The notes: generated by a model not told the origin, from the letters alone. A stretch of 64,000 nucleotides of DNA from Oscillospiraceae bacterium (GCA_902769255.1 CACXOM010000005.1:62001-126000); one strand, 5' to 3'. Positions 18,770 through 27,069 are shown, numbered from the stretch's first letter. Made by a program: numbers and translations.

Positions 18770-19912
18770 TTATAAGTATTTTTGTTTTACTGCTTCTCTT
18801 GCAGCGTTATCAGCCTCTAAAACCTCTTCAACACTATTATATGCGGTCTTTTTTTGATTATTTAATGCGTCGCAAGCGATTTTTTCAATATCTAAAAAGC
18901 CGATTTTGTTTTGCAAAAACAGACTAACCGCAACTTCATTAGCCGCATTAACAGCGGTAGTAGCAAGTCCGCCTTTTGCAATTGCTTTTTTGCAAATATC
19001 AAGACAAGCAAAAGCCGAAGTGTCAGGCTTATAAAACGAAAGCGTGTGAATTTTTGCCAAATCGAGTTGTTTAACGGGCGAGGGGTAGCGGTTGGGGTAG
19101 GTAAGCGCATATTGAATAGGTATTCGCATATCAGCAACGCCAAGTTGCGCAATAACCGAATTATCTTTATATTCAATAAGCGAGTGAACAATGCTTTCAC
19201 GGTGAACCAAAACATCAACATTTTCGGGTTTTACACCGAAAAGATGCACCGCTTCTATTAGTTCAAATCCTTTGTTCATCATTGTAGCACAGTCAATGGT
19301 AATTTTTTGTCCCATATCCCAATTAGGGTGCTTTAAAGCGTCAGCGGCAGTAACATTTTTTAATTGCTCTCTTGTAAAGCCGAAAAACGGACCGCCCGAG
19401 GCGGTTAAAATCAATCGTTTAAGTGCATTGTTTGGCGCTTTGCCTTGCAAACATTGAAAAATCGCCGAGTGTTCCGAATCAACCGGCAAAATATCAACGC
19501 CGTTTTCTTTAGCGAGTTTCATTACAAGGTCGCCGCCTGCAACCAAGGTTTCTTTGTTTGCAAGCGCTATTGTTTTTTTCGCTTTAATAGCAGAAATTGT
19601 AGGAACAAGACCTGCCATTCCTACAAATGAGTTTAAAACCGTATCTGCATTTTTATGAGTTGCCGCTTCTAAAACTCCGCTGTTTCCTGAAAGAATTTTT
19701 GTTTTTGTGTCCGCAACTCTCAATTTTAAATCCGCCGCCGCTTTTTCATCAGATAAAACGGCTATTTGCGGATTAAATTCTCTAATTTGTTCTTCAATTT
19801 TTTTAACGCTTTTGTTCGCAACAAGGCAAACAATTTCGTAATTGTTCATTCTTGCAACGTCAAGCGTTTGCGTACCGATTGAGCCGGTTGAGCCTAAAAC
19901 GGAAAGTTTCAT
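18770..19912 (-). CDS. dxr: 1-deoxy-D-xylulose 5-phosphate reductoisomerase
   Basis: The 380-residue enzyme catalyses the first committed step of the MEP pathway. The NADPH-binding LGSTGSIGTQTLDV is at residues 4-17. LANKETLVAGG, DSEHSAIFQCL with metal and substrate contacts, and the loop SGGPFFGFTREQLKNV follow. The ATG at 19912 is chosen because GGAGG immediately precedes it; the earlier in-frame TTG belongs to that site. It follows cdsA by 13 bases. Confidence 0.96.
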   Translation of the reverse strand: MKLSVLGSTGSIGTQTLDVARMNNYEIVCLVANKSVKKIEEQIREFNPQIAVLSDEKAAADLKLRVADTKTKILSGNSGVLEAATHKNADTVLNSFVGMAGLVPTISAIKAKKTIALANKETLVAGGDLVMKLAKENGVDILPVDSEHSAIFQCLQGKAPNNALKRLILTASGGPFFGFTREQLKNVTAADALKHPNWDMGQKITIDCATMMNKGFELIEAVHLFGVKPENVDVLVHRESIVHSLIEYKDNSVIAQLGVADMRIPIQYALTYPNRYPSPVKQLDLAKIHTLSFYKPDTSAFACLDICKKAIAKGGLATTAVNAANEVAVSLFLQNKIGFLDIEKIACDALNNQKKTAYNSVEEVLEADNAAREAVKQKYL

Positions 19913-19925
19913 TAATTCCTCCAAA

Positions 19926-20780
19926 TTATTTGTGAACTATCATAGGTATGTAAAGCAATACAAGATAAATAAACGGCGCTACAAAAATTACCGAATCAAA
20001 TCTGTCTAAAATACCGCCGTGACCGGGAATAAGTTTTCCGTAGTCTTTAATGTTGCAATTGCGTTTAATAAACGAGAAGAATAAATCGCCAACAAGTCCT
20101 ATAACAGGGCAGAGAAGTGAAACTAAAATTAACCAGCCGAACTGAATGTAAGATTTAGAATCAAGTACCGCACCCGACCAAACTGCGCCTAAAATAAGCA
20201 TAAGAATTAAAATAAATCCCATACTGCCAAAAACGCCTTCAAGCGATTTTTTCGGGCTTACAACAGGCGAGATTTTATGTTTGCCGATTTTACTGCCTAC
20301 AAAGTAAGCGCCGGTATCGCCAAACCATGCACCGCCTAAAGCAAACAACAAGAAGAATAAACTGTCGGAAGAAGTGTACATATAAGATTTTGTGGAATAA
20401 AGTTCGTTAATATAAACCAAACTTGACATTCCAAAAGATATTAACAAAGTAATTCCTACCGAATAAACAGATTTATAAACCGTGTTTCCTTCAGATTTTG
20501 AAAGCACAATAACAACGCAGGCAAAAACATAAATTGCGGTTACCAAAAGCCCTGTTGGCATAAAGTCGAAAAGCGGTATAAACGCTGAAACTGCGCCGTA
20601 AACACAGCCTAAAACAATAAGGCTGAAATTGTCAACCAATTTAGTAGCAACCTGCGACTCAATAATCGCAACCGCTGTAATTAATGCTATAAAAATATTG
20701 AAAACTACGGTTGTGCGCAAAATTATTGCTAAAATTACAATCAGCGCACCGACTGTTCCGGAAATAATTCTCGTTTTCAT
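19926..20780 (-). CDS. cdsA: Phosphatidate cytidylyltransferase
   Basis: The 284-residue protein has about eight membrane helices and makes CDP-diacylglycerol for phospholipid synthesis. The C-terminal signature of the family is intact: SFIKRNCNIKDYGKLIPGHG followed by GILDRFDS. DTGAYFVGSKIGKHKISPVVSP supplies the middle conserved region. It sits between uppS and dxr. Confidence 0.95.
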   Translation of the reverse strand: MKTRIISGTVGALIVILAIILRTTVVFNIFIALITAVAIIESQVATKLVDNFSLIVLGCVYGAVSAFIPLFDFMPTGLLVTAIYVFACVVIVLSKSEGNTVYKSVYSVGITLLISFGMSSLVYINELYSTKSYMYTSSDSLFFLLFALGGAWFGDTGAYFVGSKIGKHKISPVVSPKKSLEGVFGSMGFILILMLILGAVWSGAVLDSKSYIQFGWLILVSLLCPVIGLVGDLFFSFIKRNCNIKDYGKLIPGHGGILDRFDSVIFVAPFIYLVLLYIPMIVHK

Positions 20781-20798
20781 CTTCTTTTCCTCTCAATT

Positions 20799-21524
20799 TT
20801 ATATTCCGCCGAAGCGTCTGTTTCTTTGCTGAAAATCAATAATTGCTCTATCAAGGTCTTTTGGCTTAAAATCAGGCCACAAAACATCTGAATACCAAAA
20901 CTCGCTGTAAGCCGATTGCCAAATCAAAAAATTAGAAATTCTAAATTCACCGCTCGGACGAATAATAATATCAGGGTCAGGCTGAAAAGCGGTATAAATA
21001 TTATCGCTTATCATTTTTTCGTTAATTTCATCAGGCGAAATTTCGCCGTTTTTAACCTTTTTAGCAATTTTTTTAGCGGCATAAACAATTTCATCACGCC
21101 CGCCATAGTTAAGCGCAATGTTAAGATTTAAGCCTGTAGCCTGTTTAGAGCCTTCTTCAGCATCAACAATAAGTTGTTTTAACTCGTCTGAAAGTGGACT
21201 TAAATCACCAATAAATTTAACTTTTATGTTTTCATCTTTAAAATTTTTCGCATCAACAAGATAGTCTTTGAGCAATTTCATAATTGCTTCAACTTCATCT
21301 TTCGGGCGTTTCCAATTTTCAGTCGAAAAAGCATAAACTGTTAAATATTCAATACCGATTTTGTTGCAGTATCTCGCAATGCTTTTAAAAGTTCTTGCGC
21401 CTACGGTATGACCTGCGGTTCTCGGCAATTTGCGTTTTTTCGCCCATCTGCCGTTGCCGTCCATAATTATGCCGATATGCTTTGGCAGTCGCTCAAAGTC
21501 AATCGAAATGCTTTTTTTAAACAT
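20799..21524 (-). CDS. uppS: Isoprenyl transferase (undecaprenyl diphosphate synthase)
   Basis: The 241-residue cis-prenyltransferase has HIGIIMDGNGRWAKKRKLPR (catalytic Asp and phosphate-binding Arg), TVYAFSTENWKRP, LNYGGRDEIV and the C-terminal RPSGEFRISNFLIWQSAYSE. It makes the C55 carrier for wall polymers from isoprenoid units supplied by the MEP enzymes of the same operon. Confidence 0.95.
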   Translation of the reverse strand: MFKKSISIDFERLPKHIGIIMDGNGRWAKKRKLPRTAGHTVGARTFKSIARYCNKIGIEYLTVYAFSTENWKRPKDEVEAIMKLLKDYLVDAKNFKDENIKVKFIGDLSPLSDELKQLIVDAEEGSKQATGLNLNIALNYGGRDEIVYAAKKIAKKVKNGEISPDEINEKMISDNIYTAFQPDPDIIIRPSGEFRISNFLIWQSAYSEFWYSDVLWPDFKPKDLDRAIIDFQQRNRRFGGI

Positions 21525-21528
21525 AGTT

Positions 21529-22083
21529 TTATACCGACATAATCTCTTTTTCTTTTGCTTCGGCTAACGAGTCAGCCTCTTTGCAGAATTTATCAGTAAG
21601 GTCTTGCACCTTTTTCTCAAGATGTTTCTCATCATCTTCAGTTATTTCACCGTTCTTTTTCTGCGCTTTAATTTTTTCAATAGCATCTCTTCTTGAAGAA
21701 CGAATCGAAACTTTGGTTTCTTCGGCATATTTTTTAATATCTTTACAAAGTTCTTTTCTGCGTTCCTCTGTAAGCGGTGGGAAGTTCAAACGAATTGATT
21801 TACCGTCGTTTGCAGGGTTAATGCCGATATCAGACGCTTGAATAGCCTTTTCAATTTCTTTTAACGAGGTAATGTCCCAAGGGGTAATCATCAATGTGCG
21901 AGGTTCGGGAACCGAAACTGCCGCCATTTGAGCAACCGGAGTTGCAGCACCGTAATAATCAACTGTAACTTTGTTTAAAACTGCAGGGTTTGCTCTGCCT
22001 GCTCTTACCGATTGATATTCTCTGTCAAGAGCCTCAACCGATTTATTCATTTTAGTTTCGCATTTTGTCAAAATCTCACTCAT
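21529..22083 (-). CDS. frr: Ribosome recycling factor
   Basis: The 184-residue protein has the classical RRF pattern, including YQSVRAGRANPAVLNKVTVD, AVSVPEPRTLMITPWD, and the C-terminal IRSSRRDAIEKIKAQKKNGE. It splits post-termination ribosomes together with EF-G. The ATG at 22083 follows an AAAGGTG site; an upstream in-frame GTG is part of that site. Confidence 0.96.
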   Translation of the reverse strand: MSEILTKCETKMNKSVEALDREYQSVRAGRANPAVLNKVTVDYYGAATPVAQMAAVSVPEPRTLMITPWDITSLKEIEKAIQASDIGINPANDGKSIRLNFPPLTEERRKELCKDIKKYAEETKVSIRSSRRDAIEKIKAQKKNGEITEDDEKHLEKKVQDLTDKFCKEADSLAEAKEKEIMSV

Positions 22084-22107
22084 AATTATATTCACCTTTC
22101 AAATAAT

Positions 22108-22812
22108 TTATTTTACGATTGTTCCTATATCTTCACCGCAAAGCGCTTTAACAATGTTGTCGGGGTCTTCAAGCGAAAAGACGAGAATCGGCATATCATT
22201 GTCCATACTCAACGAAGCGGCTGTGCTGTCCATAACTTTAAGGCCTTTGTCAAGCACTTCCATTTGGCTGATTTTTGTATAGCGTTTTGCGTCAGGGTTT
22301 AATTTCGGGTCAGAGTCATAAACTCCGTCAACATTAGTTGCTTTAAAAATAATATCGGCATCAATTTCAACTGCTCGAAGTGTTGCGCCTGTATCAGTAG
22401 AGAAAAACGGATTTCCCGTACCGCAACCGAAAATCACAACTCTGCCTTTTTCAAGGTGTCTTATAGCACGGTTGCGAATATAAGGTTCGGCAATTTTGCT
22501 CATTTCAATAGCGGTTTGAACACGAACATCAACGCCTAACTGTTCGAGCGCATCAGCCAAAGCGAGCGCATTAATCACCGTTGCGAGCATTCCCATATGG
22601 TCGGCTCTTGTTCTGTCCATTTTACCGCTGCTTCTTCCACGCCAAAAGTTACCGCCGCCTACAACAATTCCAACTTGTGTTCCAAGGTCAACGCATTTTT
22701 TAACACTTGCGCAAATTTCAAGAACTTTATCAAAATCAAGTCCGGTACCTTTTGTGCCGGCGAGCGCTTCGCCAGAAAGTTTAAGCAAAATTCTTTTATA
22801 AACAGGTTCCAT
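22108..22812 (-). CDS. pyrH: UMP kinase
   Basis: The 234-residue enzyme converts UMP to UDP. Visible motifs are [44 protein letters not shown] and [13 protein letters not shown] of the amino-acid kinase fold. The ATG at 22812 follows a GTGAGGT site. It is the first gene of the operon. rpsB and tsf, often upstream, are absent; a tRNA gene and the prophage lie there instead. Confidence 0.96.
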   Translation of the reverse strand: MEPVYKRILLKLSGEALAGTKGTGLDFDKVLEICASVKKCVDLGTQVGIVVGGGNFWRGRSSGKMDRTRADHMGMLATVINALALADALEQLGVDVRVQTAIEMSKIAEPYIRNRAIRHLEKGRVVIFGCGTGNPFFSTDTGATLRAVEIDADIIFKATNVDGVYDSDPKLNPDAKRYTKISQMEVLDKGLKVMDSTAASLSMDNDMPILVFSLEDPDNIVKALCGEDIGTIVK

Positions 22813-22849
22813 TTTATTATACCTCACTAATATTTAATTTCTAATATAT

Positions 22850-22878
22850 ATAATACTATATATACGCAATAAAGTAAA
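22850..22878 (-). promoter_or_regulatory. Probable promoter of the pyrH-polC operon
   Basis: On the minus strand, TTTACT (22873-22878), a 17-bp spacer and TATTAT (22850-22855), about 38 bases upstream of the pyrH ATG. Confidence 0.5.
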
Positions 22879-22926
22879 GTGAAAATTTAAACAAAAATAT
22901 TTTTTCCCTAATTTATTAAAAAACAC

Positions 22927-22955
22927 TTGACTTTTGGCGAATTTATAAATATAAT
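22927..22955 (+). promoter_or_regulatory. Promoter of the tRNA-Thr gene
   Basis: TTGACT (22927-22932), a 17-bp spacer and TATAAT (22950-22955), placing transcription start about 14 bases before the mature tRNA 5' end. Confidence 0.8.
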
Positions 22956-22975
22956 ATATTCGTTGACTAAAATGT

Positions 22976-23051
22976 GCTGCTATGGCTCAGTCGGCAGAGC
23001 ACATCCTTGGTAAGGATGAGGTCACCGGTTCAAATCCGGTTAGCAGCTCCA
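22976..23051 (+). tRNA. tRNA-Thr (anticodon GGT), prophage integration site
   Basis: A complete cloverleaf is visible: acceptor GCTGCTA with TAGCAGC, D stem GCTC/GAGC, anticodon stem CATCC/GGATG around a TTGGTAA loop (anticodon GGT, reading ACC and ACU), and T arm ACCGG-TTCAAAT-CCGGT. Discriminator T is followed by an encoded CCA. The prophage reconstitutes the 3' half exactly, so the gene stays functional. The downstream terminator is now phage-derived. Confidence 0.97.
23007..23051 (+). repeat. attL core, 45-bp direct repeat (left copy)
   Basis: The 45 bases from the anticodon loop to the CCA end of tRNA-Thr recur perfectly at 58795-58839. They are the integration core of the prophage. Confidence 0.95.
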
Positions 23052-23056
23052 TAAAG

Positions 23057-23103
23057 AAAACCGCTTAAACCCTTTATTTACAAGGGTTTAGGCGGTTTTT
23101 TGT
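23057..23103 (+). terminator. Phage-supplied terminator for tRNA-Thr
   Basis: An 18-bp stem (23057-23074 with 23082-23099, one wobble) is followed by a T run. It lies inside the element, just after attL, and also faces the leftward integrase gene. It replaces the host terminator now found at 58843-58872. Confidence 0.8.
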
Positions 23104-23157
23104 TTTTTGCGGTTTTATATTCTTATATCTCGTAAGTGCTTATAAATTTTCTCTGTT

Positions 23158-23178
23158 CGTACCGTATAGCGTACCGTA
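23158..23178. repeat. Direct repeat CGTACCGTA x2, candidate integrase arm sites
   Basis: CGTACCGTA occurs at 23158-23166 and 23170-23178, 12 bp apart, between the att core and the integrase stop codon. Tyrosine integrases of Gram-positive elements often bind short direct repeats in this position. Binding here is inferred. Confidence 0.45.
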
Positions 23179-23180
23179 AA

Positions 23181-24275
23181 TTAAATAAGTCTTATTGCTG
23201 CTTTAAGTGTTTCTTGTGATTCGTGAATATAAATATTTGCGGTTGTTTCGTATTTTGAGTGGCCTATCAGTTTTTGCAGTTGTTCCGGTTCAACACCGGC
23301 GTTTTTACAAAGAGTAGCAAAAGTATGTCTTGTACAATGTGGTGTTAAGCGTGGGTTTTTATATTCTAATTTGCCGGTGGCGTTATTTTTTTGTGGCTGG
23401 TCTATTATTCCGAGTTCTGACAAAGCAGGGTAAAACTTACGCTTGCGAAAATTTGATGAATCATCATTAAACAAATAGTCGGTTGTGCTACTGTTATAAA
23501 AATACTTTACAAAATCTATTATTTTATCGCTTATGGGTACAAAGCGATTTTTGCCGGCTTGAGTTTTATTACCGCCTATGATATAGCCTTCATCTAAATT
23601 AACATTTTCTTTCTTAATGCTAAAAAGTTCATTAATACGAAAGCCGGTATAACATAGAATTAGTATTATTTGAATATTACGGTCAGCGGAATTTTGCCAT
23701 AATAGGTTTAATTCTTTTTCGCTGAATACTTCTCTTTCTTTAGTTTTACCTTTTGGCAAGGTGATAAACTGAGCATAATTTTTGTTGATGACATCATTCA
23801 TCATAGCATATTTACAAAGTTGCGAGCAAAGTTGCTTTATTTTTTCACATTGTGAACGAGAATATTTTTCGGAACATTGATTAACACAATTTTGATAATC
23901 TTTTGTTTTAAGCAGCCGCATTTTAGAAGAATAGAGGTCTGATAAGTATTTATAAGCGGTAGTGTAACCTTGAATACCGCTTTTTGTCAGCGTTGTAAAA
24001 TGCTCTTTACTCCACTTTTCGTAGATTTCAGACAAAGTGCAGTTGTATAAATCGGTAATTCTATCTTCATTGAACGAGTCAAGCGCCTGTTGTGCTTCTT
24101 TATAGGTGGGAAAGCAACCTATATAATTACTCTTTGTTCCCATTTTAGAATTTGGCGAATATGCAACATAATGATTATGAGTATAATCGCTTCGATAACG
24201 GATTGTTCCGGTGCCTTTAACTCTTCGTGGTTTCTTGCTTTTTGCCGCACCAATTGCAAAACAAAGAGCTGTCAT
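23181..24275 (-). CDS. int: Tyrosine-family phage integrase
   Basis: The 364-residue reading frame has an arm-binding AP2-like N-terminus (GTGTIRYRSDYTHN... GCFPTYKEAQQALDSF), a SAM-like core-binding domain at about 60-160, and a catalytic domain with Arg in CYTGFRINELF near 210, HCTRHTFATL near 313, LIGHSKYETT near 338 and the Tyr of NIYIHES near 347. It recombines attP with the tRNA-Thr site. The start at 24275 has no ribosome site. The well-placed start belongs to the overlapping zinc-ribbon frame at 24306, so the true N-terminus may come from a frameshift. Confidence 0.93.
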   Translation of the reverse strand: MTALCFAIGAAKSKKPRRVKGTGTIRYRSDYTHNHYVAYSPNSKMGTKSNYIGCFPTYKEAQQALDSFNEDRITDLYNCTLSEIYEKWSKEHFTTLTKSGIQGYTTAYKYLSDLYSSKMRLLKTKDYQNCVNQCSEKYSRSQCEKIKQLCSQLCKYAMMNDVINKNYAQFITLPKGKTKEREVFSEKELNLLWQNSADRNIQIILILCYTGFRINELFSIKKENVNLDEGYIIGGNKTQAGKNRFVPISDKIIDFVKYFYNSSTTDYLFNDDSSNFRKRKFYPALSELGIIDQPQKNNATGKLEYKNPRLTPHCTRHTFATLCKNAGVEPEQLQKLIGHSKYETTANIYIHESQETLKAAIRLI

Positions 24276-24306
24276 CTATTTCTTTTTTACATTTTTTGCA
24301 AAGCAT
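24217..24306 (-). CDS. Zinc-ribbon N-terminal frame of the integrase, +1 offset (29 aa)
   Basis: An ATG at 24306 with a TAGGTG site opens MLCKKCKKEI..., then FCNWCGKKQ, and stops at 24217. The encoded CxxC...CxxC ribbon matches the usual N-terminus of many clostridial integrases. The integrase frame continues (KKPRRVKGTGT) in the +1 frame near the AAAAAGC run. This is either a one-base insertion or programmed +1 frameshifting; as written, the two frames overlap by about 60 bases. Confidence 0.6.
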   Translation of the reverse strand: MLCKKCKKEIDDSSLFCNWCGKKQETTKS

Positions 24307-24319
24307 TTTTTTCACCTAC

Positions 24320-25837
24320 TTACTTTAATCTTTTAATATAAGTAATATATTCAAATTTTAAATCTAATTTAATGTTTTGTTTTTCAAAAAACTGTTTTGT
24401 TGTTTCTGATAAAATTACAGCAAGTTGTTCAGAAGTCATTTTATTATAATTCGGATAACTTAAAACAATATCAATTAGTTTGTTGTAACATTTTACGCAA
24501 AATCTATTATATTTTTTTAAATTTGTTGTTTCATTGAGATTACTTATTACCGCGCTTGCAGTACCTACGGTGAAGTCGTTAGCCCAAAAGTACATTATTT
24601 CATAACAAACAAGTATAAATGCAATGTGTTCATTTGAACAATTAAACTTATTTTCAATATGTTTATTATAAATGTTTATAAATTCATTTTTTATTTGTTC
24701 CGCAATTTTCAGACCTTTGGTTTTATCTGATTCAGACAATGATTGTTTATCTACAAGTAAATCATTTTTATTAAGATAATAATATATGTTTAAAAACCTA
24801 ATATACTCTTGTTTAGTGATTTTTTTAGGCTTTCCTTTGTTTGCACAAATTTTGCAGTAGTTTCCTTGAGTTGCAAAATCGAACTTTTCTATTGTAGCGT
24901 TGCAACAAAACGGTTTTCTATGTATTTTTTTGCCTCTTTGCGTGATAAATACTGTGTATTCGCCGTATTTGCCGATTTTAGGGTAATTTGGAATTGGCAA
25001 ATTGTTGTTATCAAATTCAATATCAACATTAGTGTTGTTTACAAGATTAAATAATTCTGACTTTGATTTATTGATATAGAACAAGTATTTTAGGATTTCT
25101 CTTTTCTTTAACAACTTCAACTTTAAATCGCGTTTGCGTTGCAATTCTTTCTGTTCAAAATCGCGCTGTTTTTGTTCTTCAATATATTTTATCTCTTCTT
25201 TTTTGTTTCGGTGTTTACAAATAAAATACCAAATAACTAATAATATCAAAAGAAAAGAAACTAAACTTATTAAGGCATATGAATAATATTTTAATGATAA
25301 AAATGCCGATACTGCCCAAGTTATTATAAAGCAGAATATTCCAATGATAATAGTCGGATTATCAATACCATTTGCAAACTTTTTAAAAAGTTTATATTTT
25401 AATGATTCTAAAATTTCACTTATCAATCCATAAACAAACCAGCCTAAAAAAAGAGTTATTAAAGGCGCGTATACTACAAAAATCCATAATGCGGGATTAC
25501 GAGGTTCTTCATTTGACTCATAGTCTTCATCATCATATGAATTATTATAATATATTTCTGATTTTGTTGTGGCTTTTTGTGATTTTTTATAATTTTTAGA
25601 TTTGTTATCTTTTGAATTTGAACTACTGTTGTTTTTGTTTTTTTTAGTCTTAACATCATAATCATACGGACAAATTCCATTTTCGTGTTGATGAGCAGGG
25701 TAGCCGTGATGATAATGATATTCGCCGGTACTTCGGTCATAGTGACCGCCGTTTGAATCGGTTCTGCCTTTATGTGCCGACACAGTCAGCGGAAGAAAAA
25801 ATAAAAGCAAAAATAATATCAATATTATTTTTTTCAT
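24320..25837 (-). CDS. YHYH-motif secreted/membrane protein in the lysogeny module
   Basis: The 505-residue protein starts with a signal peptide (residues 1-21, cut after VSA). A His-rich YHYH segment follows (GRTDSNGGHYDRSTGEYHYHHGYPAHQH at about 24-51; only its key YHYH core is diagnostic), then a Lys/Asn/Ser-rich linker and about three membrane helices at 115-215. A basic coiled coil and a cytoplasmic C-terminal part with paired cysteines (FCCN... CKIC) complete it. YHYH modules are common on secreted Gram-positive proteins. A surface protein expressed beside the repressor could alter the lysogen, for example by superinfection exclusion; that is inference. Confidence 0.65.
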   Translation of the reverse strand: MKKIILILFLLLFFLPLTVSAHKGRTDSNGGHYDRSTGEYHYHHGYPAHQHENGICPYDYDVKTKKNKNNSSSNSKDNKSKNYKKSQKATTKSEIYYNNSYDDEDYESNEEPRNPALWIFVVYAPLITLFLGWFVYGLISEILESLKYKLFKKFANGIDNPTIIIGIFCFIITWAVSAFLSLKYYSYALISLVSFLLILLVIWYFICKHRNKKEEIKYIEEQKQRDFEQKELQRKRDLKLKLLKKREILKYLFYINKSKSELFNLVNNTNVDIEFDNNNLPIPNYPKIGKYGEYTVFITQRGKKIHRKPFCCNATIEKFDFATQGNYCKICANKGKPKKITKQEYIRFLNIYYYLNKNDLLVDKQSLSESDKTKGLKIAEQIKNEFINIYNKHIENKFNCSNEHIAFILVCYEIMYFWANDFTVGTASAVISNLNETTNLKKYNRFCVKCYNKLIDIVLSYPNYNKMTSEQLAVILSETTKQFFEKQNIKLDLKFEYITYIKRLK

Positions 25838-25867
25838 TAAATACCCCTTTTTTATAAAAATTTCTTT

Positions 25868-26236
25868 TTATGCTTCAGCCAGTTTAGCCGAGTTAGTTTT
25901 TATATATTGCCCTGACAATGTCAGCGCTTCTGCCTGTGATAACAAAATATATTGCCCCTCTTCGTTGAGTTCACGAAAAGATTTTAATAGTTTTTGTTCG
26001 TCAGCGGTTAGTTCCTCTTTTATAGAGGGACTTTTTTTATTTGTGTCATTTCCGATTAAATAATCAATCGAAACATTAAAATAATCTGCGATTTTAGTGA
26101 GGGTATTAAATTCGGGCTTGTTGGTACCGTTTTCCCACATACCGACAGTTGATTGAGATACTCCGATTATATTTGCTAATTTTTGTTGTGATATTTTGTT
26201 GTTTTCTCTTAATTCTTTTAACCTTATTCTAAACAT
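25868..26236 (-). CDS. CI-like XRE-family phage repressor
   Basis: The 122-residue protein has an N-terminal helix-turn-helix (RLKELRENNKISQQKLANII, then GVSQSTVGMWENG at about residues 4-40) followed by FNTLTKIADYFNVSIDYLIG and a short C-terminal region. It lacks a LexA-like protease domain. The ATG at 26236 is chosen because AAGGTGG precedes it. It is transcribed leftward from a promoter overlapping operator 1, and it probably binds the four ATCATTTAAAATGAT-type sites. Confidence 0.88.
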   Translation of the reverse strand: MFRIRLKELRENNKISQQKLANIIGVSQSTVGMWENGTNKPEFNTLTKIADYFNVSIDYLIGNDTNKKSPSIKEELTADEQKLLKSFRELNEEGQYILLSQAEALTLSGQYIKTNSAKLAEA

Positions 26237-26258
26237 TTTTTCGCCACCTTTTTTGTTT

Positions 26259-26287
26259 ATAATATCATTAAAAATGATACAATTCAA
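26259..26287 (-). promoter_or_regulatory. Leftward repressor promoter
   Basis: On the minus strand, TTGAAT (26282-26287), a 17-bp spacer and TATTAT (26259-26264). Operator 1 (26264-26278) occupies the spacer, so autorepression is likely. Confidence 0.65.
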
Positions 26288-26369
26288 TATTTTTTAAAAA
26301 AATATCATTTAAAATGTTGACAAATCATTAAAAATGTGATATATTCTAAATATAATCATTTAAAATGAT
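26264..26369. promoter_or_regulatory. Four-operator lysogeny switch region
   Basis: Four 15-bp near-palindromes match ATCATTTAAAATGAT: 26264-26278 (ATCATTAAAAATGAT), 26304-26318 (ending TGTT), 26324-26338 (ending TGTG) and 26355-26369 (perfect). Start-to-start spacing is 40, 20 and 31 bp. Site 1 lies in the leftward promoter spacer, sites 2 and 3 on the rightward promoter, and site 4 just after the rightward start. The layout fits CI/Cro competition. Confidence 0.85.
26317..26345 (+). promoter_or_regulatory. Rightward early promoter
   Basis: TTGACA (26317-26322), a 17-bp spacer and TATATT (26340-26345). Operator 3 fills the spacer and operator 2 covers the -35 box. It drives the Cro-like gene and the early region. 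Confidence 0.8.
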
Positions 26370-26387
26370 TAAAATTGAGGTGAAAAA

Positions 26388-26570
26388 ATGACTAATATAA
26401 AAAAACTTAGAGAAAAAAGCGGTTTAAGTCAAATTGAACTTTCAAAGTTGCTTAATGTTGGACAATCGGCTGTTTCAATGTGGGAGAACGGAACGAATGT
26501 TCCAAAAACGGAAATGTTACCTAAATTAGCAAAAATATTTGGCTGTACAATTGATGAACTTTTTAAATAA
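26388..26570 (+). CDS. Cro-like XRE-family regulator
   Basis: The 60-residue protein is essentially one helix-turn-helix domain (IKKLREKSGLSQIELSKLLN, then VGQSAVSMWENG, then LAKIFGCTIDELFK). The recognition helix resembles that of the divergent repressor (QSTVGMWENG versus QSAVSMWENG), as expected if both read the same operators. GAGGTG precedes the ATG. It is first in the rightward early operon. Confidence 0.88.
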   Translation: MTNIKKLREKSGLSQIELSKLLNVGQSAVSMWENGTNVPKTEMLPKLAKIFGCTIDELFK

Positions 26571-26599
26571 GACAAGGTGAGTGGAGTGAGGCATTAAAA

Positions 26600-26809
26600 A
26601 TGATTACTGTAATTAAGCCTGAAAGGGCAAGCGAGATTTTAAAAGAAAACGGTTACACTTCGGCTTCACCGGTAAAAATCCGGCAAGGGCTTATTCAAGG
26701 GATTTTTCCTTTCGGTCAGGCAATTCAGATGAGAAGTGAAACGGTTTATGACATTTATTTGGAATTGCTTTTGAAGTGGATTGAGGAAAGGTCAGATAAA
26801 GAAAAATAA
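26600..26809 (+). CDS. Small early phage protein, 69 aa, excisionase/HTH-like
   Basis: It begins MITVIKPERASEILKENGYT and contains PVKIRQGLIQGIFPFGQAIQ. The pattern 'winged-helix-like opener, then GxFPFG' recurs in short clostridial phage proteins located right after cro. A DNA-binding or excisionase-like role is plausible from position but not shown by a clear motif. Confidence 0.6.
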   Translation: MITVIKPERASEILKENGYTSASPVKIRQGLIQGIFPFGQAIQMRSETVYDIYLELLLKWIEERSDKEK

Positions 26810-26823
26810 AGGAAGTGGAAGTA

Positions 26824-27069
26824 ATGATTGAATTGTTGGTTTTGTTTGTAATTGAGATTTGTGCGGCTGCGGTGATTATTTCGGTGATTGTCGGAGTCGG
26901 AGCGATAGCGTTACTTATTTTTCGGGCTTATTTTCGCCGAAAGGGTGAAAAACAAAGGCGCGGAAAAATAAATAACAATTTTAAAGAGCAAATGCGGGTC
27001 CTTAGAGAACCGCAGGTTTACAAAGAGGAATATAAATATGAAGTGCAACGAATGCGCCAAGGGGTTTAA
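26824..27069 (+). CDS. Small single-pass membrane protein, 81 aa
   Basis: One or two hydrophobic segments at about residues 2-35 (LLVLFVIEICAAAVIISVIV and following) are followed by a very basic cytoplasmic tail (FRRKGEKQRRGK). The ATG at 26824 has GGAAGTGG upstream. Function is unknown. The next small gene starts inside its 3' end. Confidence 0.6.
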   Translation: MIELLVLFVIEICAAAVIISVIVGVGAIALLIFRAYFRRKGEKQRRGKINNNFKEQMRVLREPQVYKEEYKYEVQRMRQGV

